From contig JAJLRJ010000002.1 of NCBI GenBank assembly GCA_024195265.1, forward strand, positions 21,288,570 through 21,352,569: DNA of 64,000 nucleotides, in the 5' to 3' direction. Of the stretch, positions 24,734 to 35,600 are shown piece after piece (within the stretch, counting starts at the first letter, position 1; every line of letters starts with the position of its first letter). The translations under genes were made by a program, and so were the position numbers. The DNA comes from Dendrophyllia cribrosa. Its lineage: Eukaryota; Cnidaria; Anthozoa; Scleractinia; Dendrophylliidae. The notes under the pieces were generated by a model. The model made no database searches. It was given only the letters and a program-made list of their open reading frames with translations, and was not told where the DNA came from.

Positions 24734-27700
24734 TTAAGTATGTGGGTTAAACTGAAGACCTCCGCTTCTTGGCGTTGGAATTGGTGGCTTTCCTAGCGAG
24801 CGATTTGCCGATCTTTGCATGTCGCTGACAAACTCCTGCCTTGTTTGTTGATCAATGTTATCAAACGGTTGCGTACCTGGTATTCCTCGACCTTCAGTAA
24901 TATTTACGTACGGAGGCATTCCGCGTCGCCTATTCTCCTCTGGGGTACTTGAGGTATCTACGAGGGTTGGGTCCGTTGGAAGACTTCCTCTCCTTCCATG
25001 GAAAGCCAAATTGACATACGGCACGTTAGGGCGTTTAAATTGTCTTCTTACGATTTCTGTCAACTCCAGCCACTCTTCCTCAGTCCATTCCATTTGAAGG
25101 ATCAGTTTCTTCAGCTCTTGTTTAGCTGCGCTTTCAACGTTTCTTGAAAACGCGCGTGTTTTGTCGGAAGCTTCCAGATGCAATTCTTCATCTTCATTGT
25201 CACCTCTGGTGCTTTGGTCTTTGTTGTGCCGATTGTCACGTTGGAGATCAAAGTTGGGTAACATATGCATATATTCCATGTCCGAGCCATCGTAAGACGT
25301 AGTACAACTATGTATGTTGTGTGACATTTCATGTGTTCTATTACTTGTTTCATCGTGGCAAATTTCACTTTCTTCATTTTCGCTTGAGTCGTTCGGATTA
25401 CTGTTTTGGCAAGTTAAACTGCCATGGTTCAACACGGAATGATCTGTTGCAGTGCGCAGAGACGCACAGGGCTCGTTGCTAGTATCGCTAGAGGTGAAAG
25501 GTGTGGAATTTACTTGGGTTGAGGAACTTTGGTTCGACTTAAGCTGGCTACCTTCCAGGTTCTTTTGAGGTTCGACGTCGTTGTCTTTCTTTTTCCAGGC
25601 TTTTCGGTTCTCGCCAGAGACTTCTTCTTGTGTATTTGGCAACTCCTTTGGGTTCTCGGGCATGCTATCAGCGAGTTTTAATCCCTGCTTTTCGAGACTG
25701 TTAATCTTGACAAGGGCTTTTGTCAACTTCTCCTTCGTTTCCAGATACATTCTAATGTTTTTCATGCACTCAAAGTCATCGTCTTTTGGGCTCGATATCC
25801 AGAGATCCTCACACGACGCGGCATGGCGCGGTGGAATTCTCACAGCTTCGGTTTTTGTTTTTGATGCTTGTCTTTTCTCCTTTTTCCCCGGCTTATTCGC
25901 GTCTTGGCGAAACCACCTTGGTCTCCGGGTCAGAGAGTGAAATATTCTCTTCTTCGTGTTGTCTCCGTTGGTGCGACACACCCTTTCGCTGCTTCCTTCA
26001 GGTTCTTTTCCTGCTTCGTCACGAACACGGTCGGCTAAATCATCTTCTTGCTTCTCGTGAAAGGCGTAGTCGAAGAAATCATAACTAACGTTTTCTTCAT
26101 TGTCCTCGTCGCTTAAGCTTTGCTCAGTGGAGGACGCACTGCATTTATGTATTTTCTGCTCTTTACGACATGCTTTCTTGTTGGTAACAGCGTTTCCATC
26201 TTGCGAAGTTAGACTTAAGTCGTGTTGCTTGAGAACCAAAGGCTCGGTCGACCACTGTGTTCCATTGCCATCGTCGCTTTGTTCAGTCGAGGACACACTG
26301 TACTTATACATTGTATGCTTTTTGCACTTTTCCGTGTCAGTGACTTGCTTGTTTGTAGCAGTGTTGGAATCGTCCCACGTTTTAATTCCTGAAAGGCTGC
26401 AAGGTTCATTGCACGATGGCTGTTTCGATTGTAAATAATTCGCCAAAGTTCCCTTTCTTGCTCTCTGACTAACCATGCCAGAGTTGACAGTTAAATTTGC
26501 ATTTACGTCAAATTGTGGTTCGCAAGCAGAGAAGACGGCTTGTTCACTTTCAGATAATCTGTCGCCTGAGAGCTGCATTCTAGTTGCATCCTCTGCCATT
26601 GGCGTAAAGGGTCTGGTTGTTTCGGATTTTGAGTTTTCATGCGAATCACGATTCATAAACAAGTTATGATTGTGATGATCATCCTGCTGTTCCTTTTCAC
26701 CTCGCATTTCCAAAGAATTCCCATGCTTTTCACTTTCCTGCTTGCTTTCGGTATAATGAACTTGTTCGTTCTCGGAAGTTAACTGATATTGTGACGCCGT
26801 CAAGGTCAGCATCTTTGGAGGAAGGGGAGGAGCTTGGTTTTCCGAGAAACTACACGGCTGGATGCTATTTCTGGTAGATGCAGCCGTTTGCTGTTGAAAT
26901 GGAAAATCCAAGCTGTTCTGAGTAATCAGTTCCCGTTGTATTCTCTCTCCAACCCGTCTTTCCCTTTTCTCGAAACGAAATGAAAGGAACTGTAATTTTT
27001 CGAAATGGTAGCGTCTGACTGGCTCACTAGTGAAGTAAACACAGTCCGCTCCCAAAGTATTCTGCAAAACATAGTCATTCTCTATTACGCTAAGAAATTG
27101 GTCATATTCAGTTCCGCTGCGAGACAAAAACTCTTGCTGTGACATGCATTGTGTGACAAAGAGGTCTAAAGTCTTCGGGAACATTAAGATACTATTCTTG
27201 GAAGGGGAGAACACAAAAACTGTTTCCTCTACAATTTCGCGCTCGATCTGAACATTGTCAAGTTTTTCAATCGGTGACGTACCTTGTTCGGAGCCCTGAC
27301 AAATTTTGGTAGTTTGACCCTCGGGAATTAAACTTGCCTTAACAGGAAGAGAACATCCATTCAGCACTTGGTCCATGGACACTAATCCATAGTTAGGAAG
27401 AGACTGAAACTTTCCTTCGAGATTTGCGGGTAAATCAAGGCATACTCGTTCTTTTAAACTGACAAGGCGGCAACGCAAACTGCGCACTTGTGGGTGATGC
27501 GGAGGCTCTTGTGTAAAGAGCAGTATGTCTCCAGCAACAAGGCGGAAGGATGCGATATCTTGAAGAACGCAAAAATAACGAGACGGAACCTTCACAAGTG
27601 TATCATATTCGTGTTTGCAGGAATTATCGGTTATCTCCACCATGTAACTGCATATTCTCGGAAGGCAAAGCTCTCTGCCTCTGACATCTGTGGCAAGTAT

Positions 27701-27895
27701 TTTCTGATTACTTACTACTTTATAGATGATCAAAGCGTCTCCTGAATCGATAGTTTGATTCGTTGATGTTCTGCAGAGTCCCTTTCCAACTCTGACAACA
27801 TGTGGTAGTGTACGGCCATACTGTTCGATGTAATGATCAAGCCTGTAAAACGGCGAATCCGATGATTTAAACATCGTTGGTGCTTCGAACGGCAC
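24734..27895 (-). CDS. THEMIS/GAREM-like CABIT-domain adaptor (paralogue A)
   Basis: This single uninterrupted frame encodes 1053 residues. Residues about 20-300 resemble a CABIT domain: a basic start (TLPHVVRVGKGLCR), the Cys at about 41, then GDALIIYKV and a closing EPVRRYHF. CABIT proteins (THEMIS, GAREM) are cytosolic adaptors that bind GRB2 and modulate SHP phosphatases or MAPK signalling. The rest is polar and probably disordered. It carries an SH3 ligand PPLPPK (about 355), a possible PI3K-type YMHM (about 873), two GRB2-type YVNL/YVNI sites (960, 996) and PPIPTPR near the end. Residues about 690-740 hold DLWISSPKDDD followed by a charged helix shared with paralogues B and C. A Met at residue 8 is an alternative start. 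It is the most diverged of the three tandem copies. No C-terminal SAM domain, found in GAREM, was seen. The family is likely; exact orthology is unknown. Confidence 0.85.
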   Translation of the reverse strand: MPFEAPTMFKSSDSPFYRLDHYIEQYGRTLPHVVRVGKGLCRTSTNQTIDSGDALIIYKVVSNQKILATDVRGRELCLPRICSYMVEITDNSCKHEYDTLVKVPSRYFCVLQDIASFRLVAGDILLFTQEPPHHPQVRSLRCRLVSLKERVCLDLPANLEGKFQSLPNYGLVSMDQVLNGCSLPVKASLIPEGQTTKICQGSEQGTSPIEKLDNVQIEREIVEETVFVFSPSKNSILMFPKTLDLFVTQCMSQQEFLSRSGTEYDQFLSVIENDYVLQNTLGADCVYFTSEPVRRYHFEKLQFLSFRFEKRERRVGERIQRELITQNSLDFPFQQQTAASTRNSIQPCSFSENQAPPLPPKMLTLTASQYQLTSENEQVHYTESKQESEKHGNSLEMRGEKEQQDDHHNHNLFMNRDSHENSKSETTRPFTPMAEDATRMQLSGDRLSESEQAVFSACEPQFDVNANLTVNSGMVSQRARKGTLANYLQSKQPSCNEPCSLSGIKTWDDSNTATNKQVTDTEKCKKHTMYKYSVSSTEQSDDGNGTQWSTEPLVLKQHDLSLTSQDGNAVTNKKACRKEQKIHKCSASSTEQSLSDEDNEENVSYDFFDYAFHEKQEDDLADRVRDEAGKEPEGSSERVCRTNGDNTKKRIFHSLTRRPRWFRQDANKPGKKEKRQASKTKTEAVRIPPRHAASCEDLWISSPKDDDFECMKNIRMYLETKEKLTKALVKINSLEKQGLKLADSMPENPKELPNTQEEVSGENRKAWKKKDNDVEPQKNLEGSQLKSNQSSSTQVNSTPFTSSDTSNEPCASLRTATDHSVLNHGSLTCQNSNPNDSSENEESEICHDETSNRTHEMSHNIHSCTTSYDGSDMEYMHMLPNFDLQRDNRHNKDQSTRGDNEDEELHLEASDKTRAFSRNVESAAKQELKKLILQMEWTEEEWLELTEIVRRQFKRPNVPYVNLAFHGRRGSLPTDPTLVDTSSTPEENRRRGMPPYVNITEGRGIPGTQPFDNIDQQTRQEFVSDMQRSANRSLGKPPIPTPRSGGLQFNPHT

Positions 27896-28029
27896 TTATT
27901 TAAGGGCAATTAGTGGTTCCTTGTTAAAAACTGTTATGTCTCACTCACTTATAACGTGTTGAGTTGTTTTGATTTCGCTTTGTGGAGTAATATGATAGCC
28001 AATCATTTGTGTGATGGTCATGTGTAAAA

Positions 28030-28037
28030 TTTAAATA
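28030..28037 (-). promoter_or_regulatory. TATA-like element upstream of paralogue A
   Basis: TATTTAAA on the minus strand, about 135 bases before the ATG at 27895, with CCAAT on the plus strand nearby (27998). The position fits a core promoter with a 5' UTR of about 100 bases. This is inference. Confidence 0.35.
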
Positions 28038-31000
28038 CTCTTGCAGCGCATACATTATAAGAAACAATGAGAAAGCATCACAGGTCAGAGGTCGTATTCT
28101 CAGAATCGATCGGAAACAAAAGCCAATATACAGTAGGATCGGATGTATAGAAAATAAACATTCATGTTTATTATATTTTCAGATCTTAATTGATCGGCTT
28201 CTGTTTTGCGATTTGGACCAGCTTTTGTCGATTTGTCGGTTCACTTTTCACCCAAAACTTACATAAATTAACTACACTGGGTCAGTGAAACACCGTACAG
28301 ACGATTTATTTCAGTTGTCTTTAAAGTTCAAATTTATTGTTTTAGGACTTGTACGACAAATCTATATAAACGGGCGAAGCTCAGATTATTTTCGTGACAC
28401 GATTCCGCTGTTTAAGTTGTAGTTTCGAGTTCGAAAATTGGAGCTATATTACAAAACTTATGGGTAGATGTTTTGACTAAATTCTCAACGTAAACAAAGA
28501 TCTTGTTTGTCAAAGCGTCTTGTACATTTTCCTTTGTTAGTTGCTGTGAGTCCGGTTTAGACCGATTCATTCGATTTTCCAAAAAAATATATATTTGAGC
28601 TGAAAACGATGCAAAATTCAAAAGTTTTGGTCGTTTTATTTTCGGAAACAGCAACATAGCAACTTTTGAGTTTACTAACTTCTTTTGTCCCGAGATTGCA
28701 AACTGCAAAAGGAAGTTCGCAAAGTGGCAGGTTCGCAACGTAGACGAACCTGGCACTCAGCGCGGGTGAAATCCATTATGATAACCAATTGATGCTTATC
28801 CTACTGTTGCGTCTCTCCTTACTCCGCGCAGGCTACAAGACATGTTACAAGACAACAATCACGAAGATTTCAGAATTTTTTTAAATCCTGATTATGTTTG
28901 ACTGGAGGAAGTTGAATTTGATTTGTTTGGACCTATATAAGTTCGAACAAAGTACGGACGAACAAATATTTAAATGACAAACAACCGGTTTTTGTTATTC
29001 TTGTTAAAACCGACTTTTCATTGCCTATTCTGATAGAAAATTGTTGAAAATTCTGAGAAGGAAGTAAAATCCTAAAATTAATGTTAACGCTTATCCTGAA
29101 ATAGCAGTTCCCCAAAACGGAAGAAATATGATTCAGGGAACGTTTTCAGCTGAGTGATCTCATTTTTTTAGTCTCGCGAGAGGAAATTAAAAGTTTATCA
29201 TGTTTGAAAGCTATTAGTTCAGACAATGAGAGGAAGAACAAATATTTTAAAGCTAAACAAGTAGCCATTTACCAAAGCTGACCGTGTAATTTTTCCTTTA
29301 TACAATAGCCAAACCTTGTTAATCTTACTTGTACATATATAAAGGTTGTGGGAATAAAGGAAATCAACAGGATTAACACTAATAAACGCGTTTAGTTGAA
29401 GTAAGAACCATTTAAAAAATAAACACTTAATAACTGGTTTCGAGGGAAACAGTAAATTTTGTTTCGCGCCAAGCACTCGAGTTAAACATCAATCACATAA
29501 TCATGTCACCTTTTGTCACGGTCTGATCACGTGCGCTGGCGGGCAACAGTGCAATGTTACCCTCTGACGTCAAAATTGTTGCTCGCTTAGGACAATTGGC
29601 GGGAAACAGTTTGTTTGTTTGATGTCATGTGACCATGAATCAACCAATCAACGCGCGCGTTGTATTGAGAAAAACTCCAGCTATATAACAAGGGTAGTTA
29701 TTTTTTTTCACAAAGCATTTTGTATGACGTAGGAAGTTACGAATTTCAAGCGATTTAGTGATTCGAGTTTCTTTTGTTTTTGTTGGTTGCTTTTTAAGCG
29801 ACACCCACCAAGAAAAAATGTAGTTTTGTTGTTGTCGGTTTATTTTTCGTATAATCTGCGGGATTCATTAACTAAATATTTAAGTGGTGGAACATTGTAG
29901 GGAACGCAATATTAAGTTTTCCGGATTTACAAGCTGCTGCTTCGTTTCCTTATCTGCAAGCTGACCTTTAATAATACCCAAAACGGCATCTTCATCCTTA
30001 CGAAAAGAAAACGTTTCTATTTTCACGTTATGAAATTCAAGCTAACATTTTGCCCTAAAGAAACCCCTACTAGTTACTGCATGATCGTGACGCCAACGAT
30101 CCGTTGGGTGCCCCGTGGCGCAATATCAACGTACAAATTCTCTTTACTGGTTCATACACGAGTTATATTTGTAGTTAGGAGAAATTGTTTGAACATCAAA
30201 ACAATTTATCTTTGTGATCATTTCCATAGTTCTCATGACCTGTTTTTTTTTATCATGTTTTGTCATTCTGAACCGCAGAAAAACAATCAATCATGTTTAA
30301 GTGTGGACGGAGTTAAACACATAATCTGAGCACGAATTGTCAAATGGGGATACTATCCCCATCTAATTGGAATGAGGAAGTGTTGGGGAAACCCGAATAC
30401 GCAGCGCAGGGAACCAACAACAAACTCGAACCGCATATTAAGGTGTTTCCTTTTTGTTTTCCCTTTTCATGACAGGCGGTCAAGAAATCAAAACTGCTGT
30501 GCTGGTGGAACTTTGCGATTTTAGCCATAATTTGGGTTATCGCTTTTGGCAAATTTTGTTTTCCTATTTCAGGACAATCAAGCAAACTTAAAGTGAAGCT
30601 CCTGGCCATATTCATGAAAACTCGGTCGGAAGTCGATATAATACATCAGCTGGGACAGAATAAGCTCTTTAAGATAATTTGTGTGATTACTTTTTACACT
30701 GATTGACATTTGCGTCACATAGCCACTATAAATGTCACATTCCGATCCAGTACTCGGACCAACGTGTAAAGGAAGTTGGAACGAAACTTGTAACGGAACT
30801 TGTAACGCAATTTTCGGTTTCTAGGCCTTTCGTGTGAATAGCCAAATGGTCGGCCGCCCACCAAGTGGGATTTATAAAACGTTTATGTTACTTTCAACTG
30901 TTTCAAGTTACGTGGCCTTTCGTCTTACTTTGTCTTACTTTAAGTGTCCACAATTAGCACTGTCCGGCAAAATACATTTACACTCAAATAAAAGCAATTT

Positions 31001-31710
31001 ACTGTATTTTATTTTATTTTCCATTTCATTTTTAGACAAACCTAGCCACTAATCCCCCTGACTAATATTACTTAAAAGTACCCCGTAAAAATTTACTCTT
31101 GTTTACGTGAGAGCGGTCTCATAAGGTGACGTAACCTACGATGTTTGGTATTGTAGGTGATTCAAAACTTACACCTGACTAGATTTTGAGAATATTTGAA
31201 CTGTTTAGAATTAATGGTTGTACGCTTTTGTTGTTAAGTCAACCACTGCTTGGAAACCAATATAAATGAACTATTTATCATGTCATGTTGAAATCATTCC
31301 TTTTCACCGTAGACTGCTTTACTGAGGGAACAGGATATTCCACAGCTATCAAAGTAGTGCTGTTATAATTAAGTCATTGCATATTTTTAAAAAATATGAT
31401 CCCTAAATGTTCTCCATAAAAATTTTATCTCCTATATATCTGCGCATTTTTCAATAAAGGAAAGTTCTCGATGACTGTTTCTTAGAATTTAATCAATGGC
31501 CAATTTATATTAATAATCTACGCTTTTTTGGACTGGACAAAATCAGTCGAGAATTTCTCTTATATACGTGAATCCGAATAATTTTTTCTTCCCTAACAAA
31601 TTAATGCTTCTTTTTACAATTTCATACCGCACTTTCATTGCGAATAATGTCACGCATGCATAAGTTAACTGCGTGCTTCACAAGATAAATGTCATTTCGA
31701 CACATTTGCC
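28038..31710. other. Intergenic region between paralogues A and B
   Basis: No supported gene. It holds a promoter-like patch at 29515-29695 and a half copy of the GRACACTGTCC MITE at about 30466-30665 (gacaggcggtcaagaaatca, then tatcgcttttggc, ctcctggcca and cagctgggacag). A 114-codon minus-strand frame at 28412-28756 and a 99-codon plus-strand frame at 30030-30329 have no recognisable domain. Confidence 0.5.
30466..30665. mobile_element. Half copy of the GRACACTGTCC MITE
   Basis: It matches the right half of 46161-46540: gacaggcggtc, tatcgcttttggc.aattttg, tatttcaggacaat in place of tatttcaagataat, ctcctggccatattcatgaaa and finally ctgggacag. The left half is missing or diverged. Confidence 0.6.
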
Positions 31711-31826
31711 AATAGGCCATTTCCGAGTTGCCTTTAGCCTCTCTATCAATGCGAGGCTAGGTGCGAAACCTTTCATATGAAAATGAGTTCATAGAGAGGC
31801 TAAAGGCAACTCGGAAATGGCCTATT
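31711..31826. repeat. Perfect 35-bp inverted repeat with 46-base loop
   Basis: 31711-31745 (aataggccatttccgagttg, then cctttagcctctcta) is repeated exactly in inverse at 31792-31826. It directly abuts the MITE at 31825-32091 and looks like a short foldback element. Confidence 0.85.
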
Positions 31827-32091
31827 AGAGCGGTTTTTAATTGAGTGTAGTAAAACCAAAACCAAAGTTATCACTGATCAATCACACAGACCAATGAACC
31901 AATCAGAACGCGAAGCAAGAACATGTGGCCGGAGCCAAGCGCGGGAAAACGTGTGCACGACTGGTTTTGGTTTAACTTCTGATTGGTTGAGAAAGTGACG
32001 CGAGTTTTTTTTTTGCCAATCACAAAGCGTAGTATTGCAAAACCAAAGCAATTGCGAAATTGCTTTCGATACTCAACTGAAAACCGCTCTA
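31825..32091. mobile_element. MITE family with TAGAGCGGTTTT ends, copy 3
   Basis: It starts tagagcggtttttaattgag and ends ctcaactgaaaaccgctcta. This is the best-preserved of the three copies. The inner blocks aaccaatcagaacgcg and cttctgattggttgag match the NUP93-intron copies. Confidence 0.8.
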
Positions 32092-32169
32092 ACCTTTTTG
32101 TTTAAAAACTGAGTCATCGCTACGACTCTCAACACAGGCAGACCAAAATTGCTAAAGTCATGGACTTCA

Positions 32170-32335
32170 AAAACAGTCAAACTCCTAACACGGACACCAA
32201 AGGGTGAAACCCAAGTGTCCGCATTATAGAAGTAGGGAATGTATGAATTTTGGTACCTTCGGGACCAATAGAGCTGTCCGTAATAGAAAAGTGTCCGTAC
32301 TTTTTCCGTAAGCAGAGGTTTCACTGTATTACTCT
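32170..32335. repeat. Dispersed 'ACGGACA/GTGTCC' repeat
   Basis: It begins acagtcaaactcctaacacg, contains gtatgaattttggtacctt and gggaccaatagagctgtccg, and ends cagaggtttcactgta. It is the same family as 13735-14010. Confidence 0.6.
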
Positions 32336-32615
32336 GGCTTCGTTTACATGCCATCTCTGCGTTTTCCTGCCGGACGCAATTCCAGGATACCCGCGAGATA
32401 TGTAAACCCCCTCATTTCTAGAGTTGAACCCGAGTCATGTATCGTGGTCCTAACGTTTGATTCTGAATGAGAACTGTTCATCTACAAATTCAAAAAACAT
32501 TAAAATGTTTGACTCCAGAGATAAAGAGTAAATGTCATACCCATCTCGCCTGTTGTGCTCTTTGAAGCCTTCTGTTTTAAAGTGTGAATCATTGGGTTAT
32601 GGGCTACTGTTTTGT

Positions 32616-35600
32616 CTAATAGTCGTGCGAGGAGCTCCAAGTTGAACGTTGTTTCGGTGGAAGGGGCGGCGGTTCAGATTCTCCAAAAACAGCCTGATTG
32701 CCTCCGACACTGCTTACAGCAGATGAAGATGGATGTTTTGTTAGTTCCTTTATTTCAAACAGTTCTTTGACATTGTCTCGATTACTGTCTTGGGCATCGG
32801 CATTCACATAAACATTTTCGTCGTCGTCACTTGAGTTTTCTAGTTGTAAATAGCCCATTGCGTCATCCGTCGTCGTTTCCGTCTCGACAGTGTTGTAGTA
32901 AATCGGCTCGTTTCCATCTTCAGCAAAGTCGCTGCTATTTTGTTCCTCTTCTATATTCACGTAGTAAGTCGAATTTTTTTCAACAATTATCTCCTGGTTG
33001 ACGTATTTTCTGTCGTGGCATTCTTCGTAAGTGTCATCCTCGTTGTCATCAGACCCTGAGATGTTGGAATTGCTCATTCTCCGTTCTTGAACAATTGGCC
33101 CTGCCTTTTGAAGGACAATACTCTCAGCCACGAGAGAATTCGAATTTGGATTTTCTTTTTTCATGATCTTCTCAGAACCAAGTTCGCACCCTTTTCCATT
33201 TTCGGAATTAACATTAACGTTTTCACCGAATGTCTTAGTGGAGACGAGGACATTTCTATTCTCGTCCGTAAAGTTATTGTCCAAGTGTTGTGAATCTCCA
33301 TCGTTGCTAGACTGACTACAAGAAGGGGTCATTTTATCACTAGTGTCGGGTACTATCCCTGTTGGTGTAATTGGATCTGTTTCTTTTACAGCGACGTGTT
33401 TTTTAAGATCTTCTACTTGGGCACGAGCAGCATTCAGTTGTTTTCTGAGTTTAAAAAACTGTTCGATGTCTTTAAAATCCATAAGGTCGCTTTCACCGCG
33501 AGTCGAAATCCAAGTATCCTTGTTGTTCACGGGACGCGACGCGGTGGCCGCTTTTTCTCGGCTTGTTTGTGCAGAACATTTTGCGTTGTGGCTGCTTCTG
33601 TTATTGCTGTTTGAATTCTTCGTCGGTGTATTCACTTCCGCTTTCTTCTGGTTGTTTGTGTTGATCTCCAATCGAGATTCTCTTTTTGAAGATCCATACG
33701 ACTCATCTATCTCTTCGTACGGCGCATCGTCCTCACTGCTTTCCTCTTTAACTTGTTGAGCTTCTAAAGTTTCGTTGCCAGCTTCCCTGGATCGCTGACG
33801 TTGCATCTCTTCGCAAGATGTTTTAACTTCTGGTTTTTGCCCTTTCATGAATAAGTAATCTTCTGTATCGGAATTTTTAGATTTTTTTTGTTTAAAATCG
33901 CGCGTATGCTCCATATGCGCGTATGGTTCGGTGTATGCTCCATATTCTTCAAACTTTCTCCAGTCTTTCAAATCGACTACTTTGTAAGCCAGACCCATGT
34001 GATCTTGACCCAACGATGTGTTCCTTGGAGGCAATGCTGGTGGCGGTGTTTCATCACTTATGAGCTCCGCTAAGTAAAAATCGTTCTCGTTATGCTGTTG
34101 TTCAGGGCAGGTCTTTTCGCTGTTTTTTGCAGGCAAAGGTGGAGGACTGTCTTCTTGTGACGTGGGGCTTTCCTCCTCTTCATTGCCAATGTGCAACGTT
34201 TGGAGAAATATAGGTCTAGGTGGTAACGCAGGGCAAATCTCATCAAAATGATCTTCAGTCGATAGAGTTCCCGTCCTCTGTGCAAAATCAGTGTTTTCTA
34301 CGACTTTTCCCCCTTGCCACTGTGTTGGTACCATTTCAGAATCTTTAGACATCTCTTGAGATCCCGCTTTTGCTTCCAGCCGCTTTCTTGGCTTGGGCAC
34401 AGGTCGAGAAGGACTCTCTAGTTTTGCTTCTTTCGCTTCATTCTCTCGTGATCTTGTTTTAGATGGTAGGGCAGGTACCTCGGAACTTGCGGTGATTTCA
34501 TTTGTGTAAATGACTTCATTTGTTAACACAGACACAGCTGAACAGGAATTAACCTCTTCTAGTCCTCTGCTATCTGTATATTTCCCAGACATCTCACAGT
34601 TTTCATAAGAGATAGGTTTCCGACTTGGAGAACATTTGTGGGATGTTGGCCATACACGGTCACGCTTTGTTGACTCTTCTATATTTAGAGATAATTTCTC
34701 TTCTGACAATGTACTCAGTTTGTCACCCTTGGATCTTGGAGCAGGCAGTGGAGGTGTTTTCTGAAGGAACTGAAAATTGAAACGTCTCACTGGGGTTGCC
34801 GTGAAATAGAAGGAACTTTTTAGTACGTTTTCAATTCGTTTTAAACTGCTTTGGCTTACTTGCTGAAGCGCCTTTCTGCATTCCTTTATCTTCTTACTTT
34901 TTTCCGGGGTGATTTTAAATCCGTAGGCAACACTTACGTCTAATGATTTGGGGAACAAGTATAGTGATAACTCGTTATCGAATGAAGCTGCGAAGACCAT
35001 TGCGACTTCGGTTTTGTACATTAGACGGATGTTTCCCAAATTCGTCAAGGACTGTGCGGTGAAGCGGTCATTGGCTCGTGGTGACTCAGAAACAAATCGA
35101 ACGTTCACCGGTAATTGATTCTGCGCTAGAACCTCATTTAAATAGAAATCCGAAAGGTCCAAAAGCGGCAGAAAAGTTCCTGTTAGATGCAAAGGGAGTA
35201 GTACATCTCTGAAATCGTCGTGATTAACAACTTGGCATTTTAAGTGGTTAGGAACGCTTCTTCGATCACTCGACAATTTAAGCTTACTTCCTGACAGAAT
35301 TCCATTCGATAAAATGTCCCCAAGAACAAGAATGAACGGGGTTTGGGCATCGAAAAGTTCCTGTACCGTGTAGTATATGTTGCATTTTAGTGGAAGAAGG
35401 TGAACTTTAGTGTTGGAATTTTGTTGAACGCAGATCTCTTGGCGGAATTCATCAAGTGCTATAATTATCTTTTGCCTCTCCACTTTGTACAAAACAAAGA
35501 TCTGGTCGGCGTCCAATGTGTCTTCATCGTTAGTCCCACAAAACCCATCCACAATCTTGACTGTCCTGGGAAGAGCAGATTCATGTTGATCCAGAAATGT

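Noticed and set aside
25581..26438. Plus-strand frames of up to 119 codons opposite paralogue A
   Set aside because: Antisense shadows of a long, well-supported minus-strand coding frame. The same applies to 33343-33759 and 41968-42438.
28412..28756. 114-codon minus-strand frame between paralogues A and B
   Set aside because: No domain, no promoter or splice support, and AT-rich composition. Possibly repeat-derived.
30030..30329. 99-codon plus-strand frame downstream of the promoter-like patch
   Set aside because: Residue composition is unlike a folded protein and no family is recognisable. Left as unassigned.
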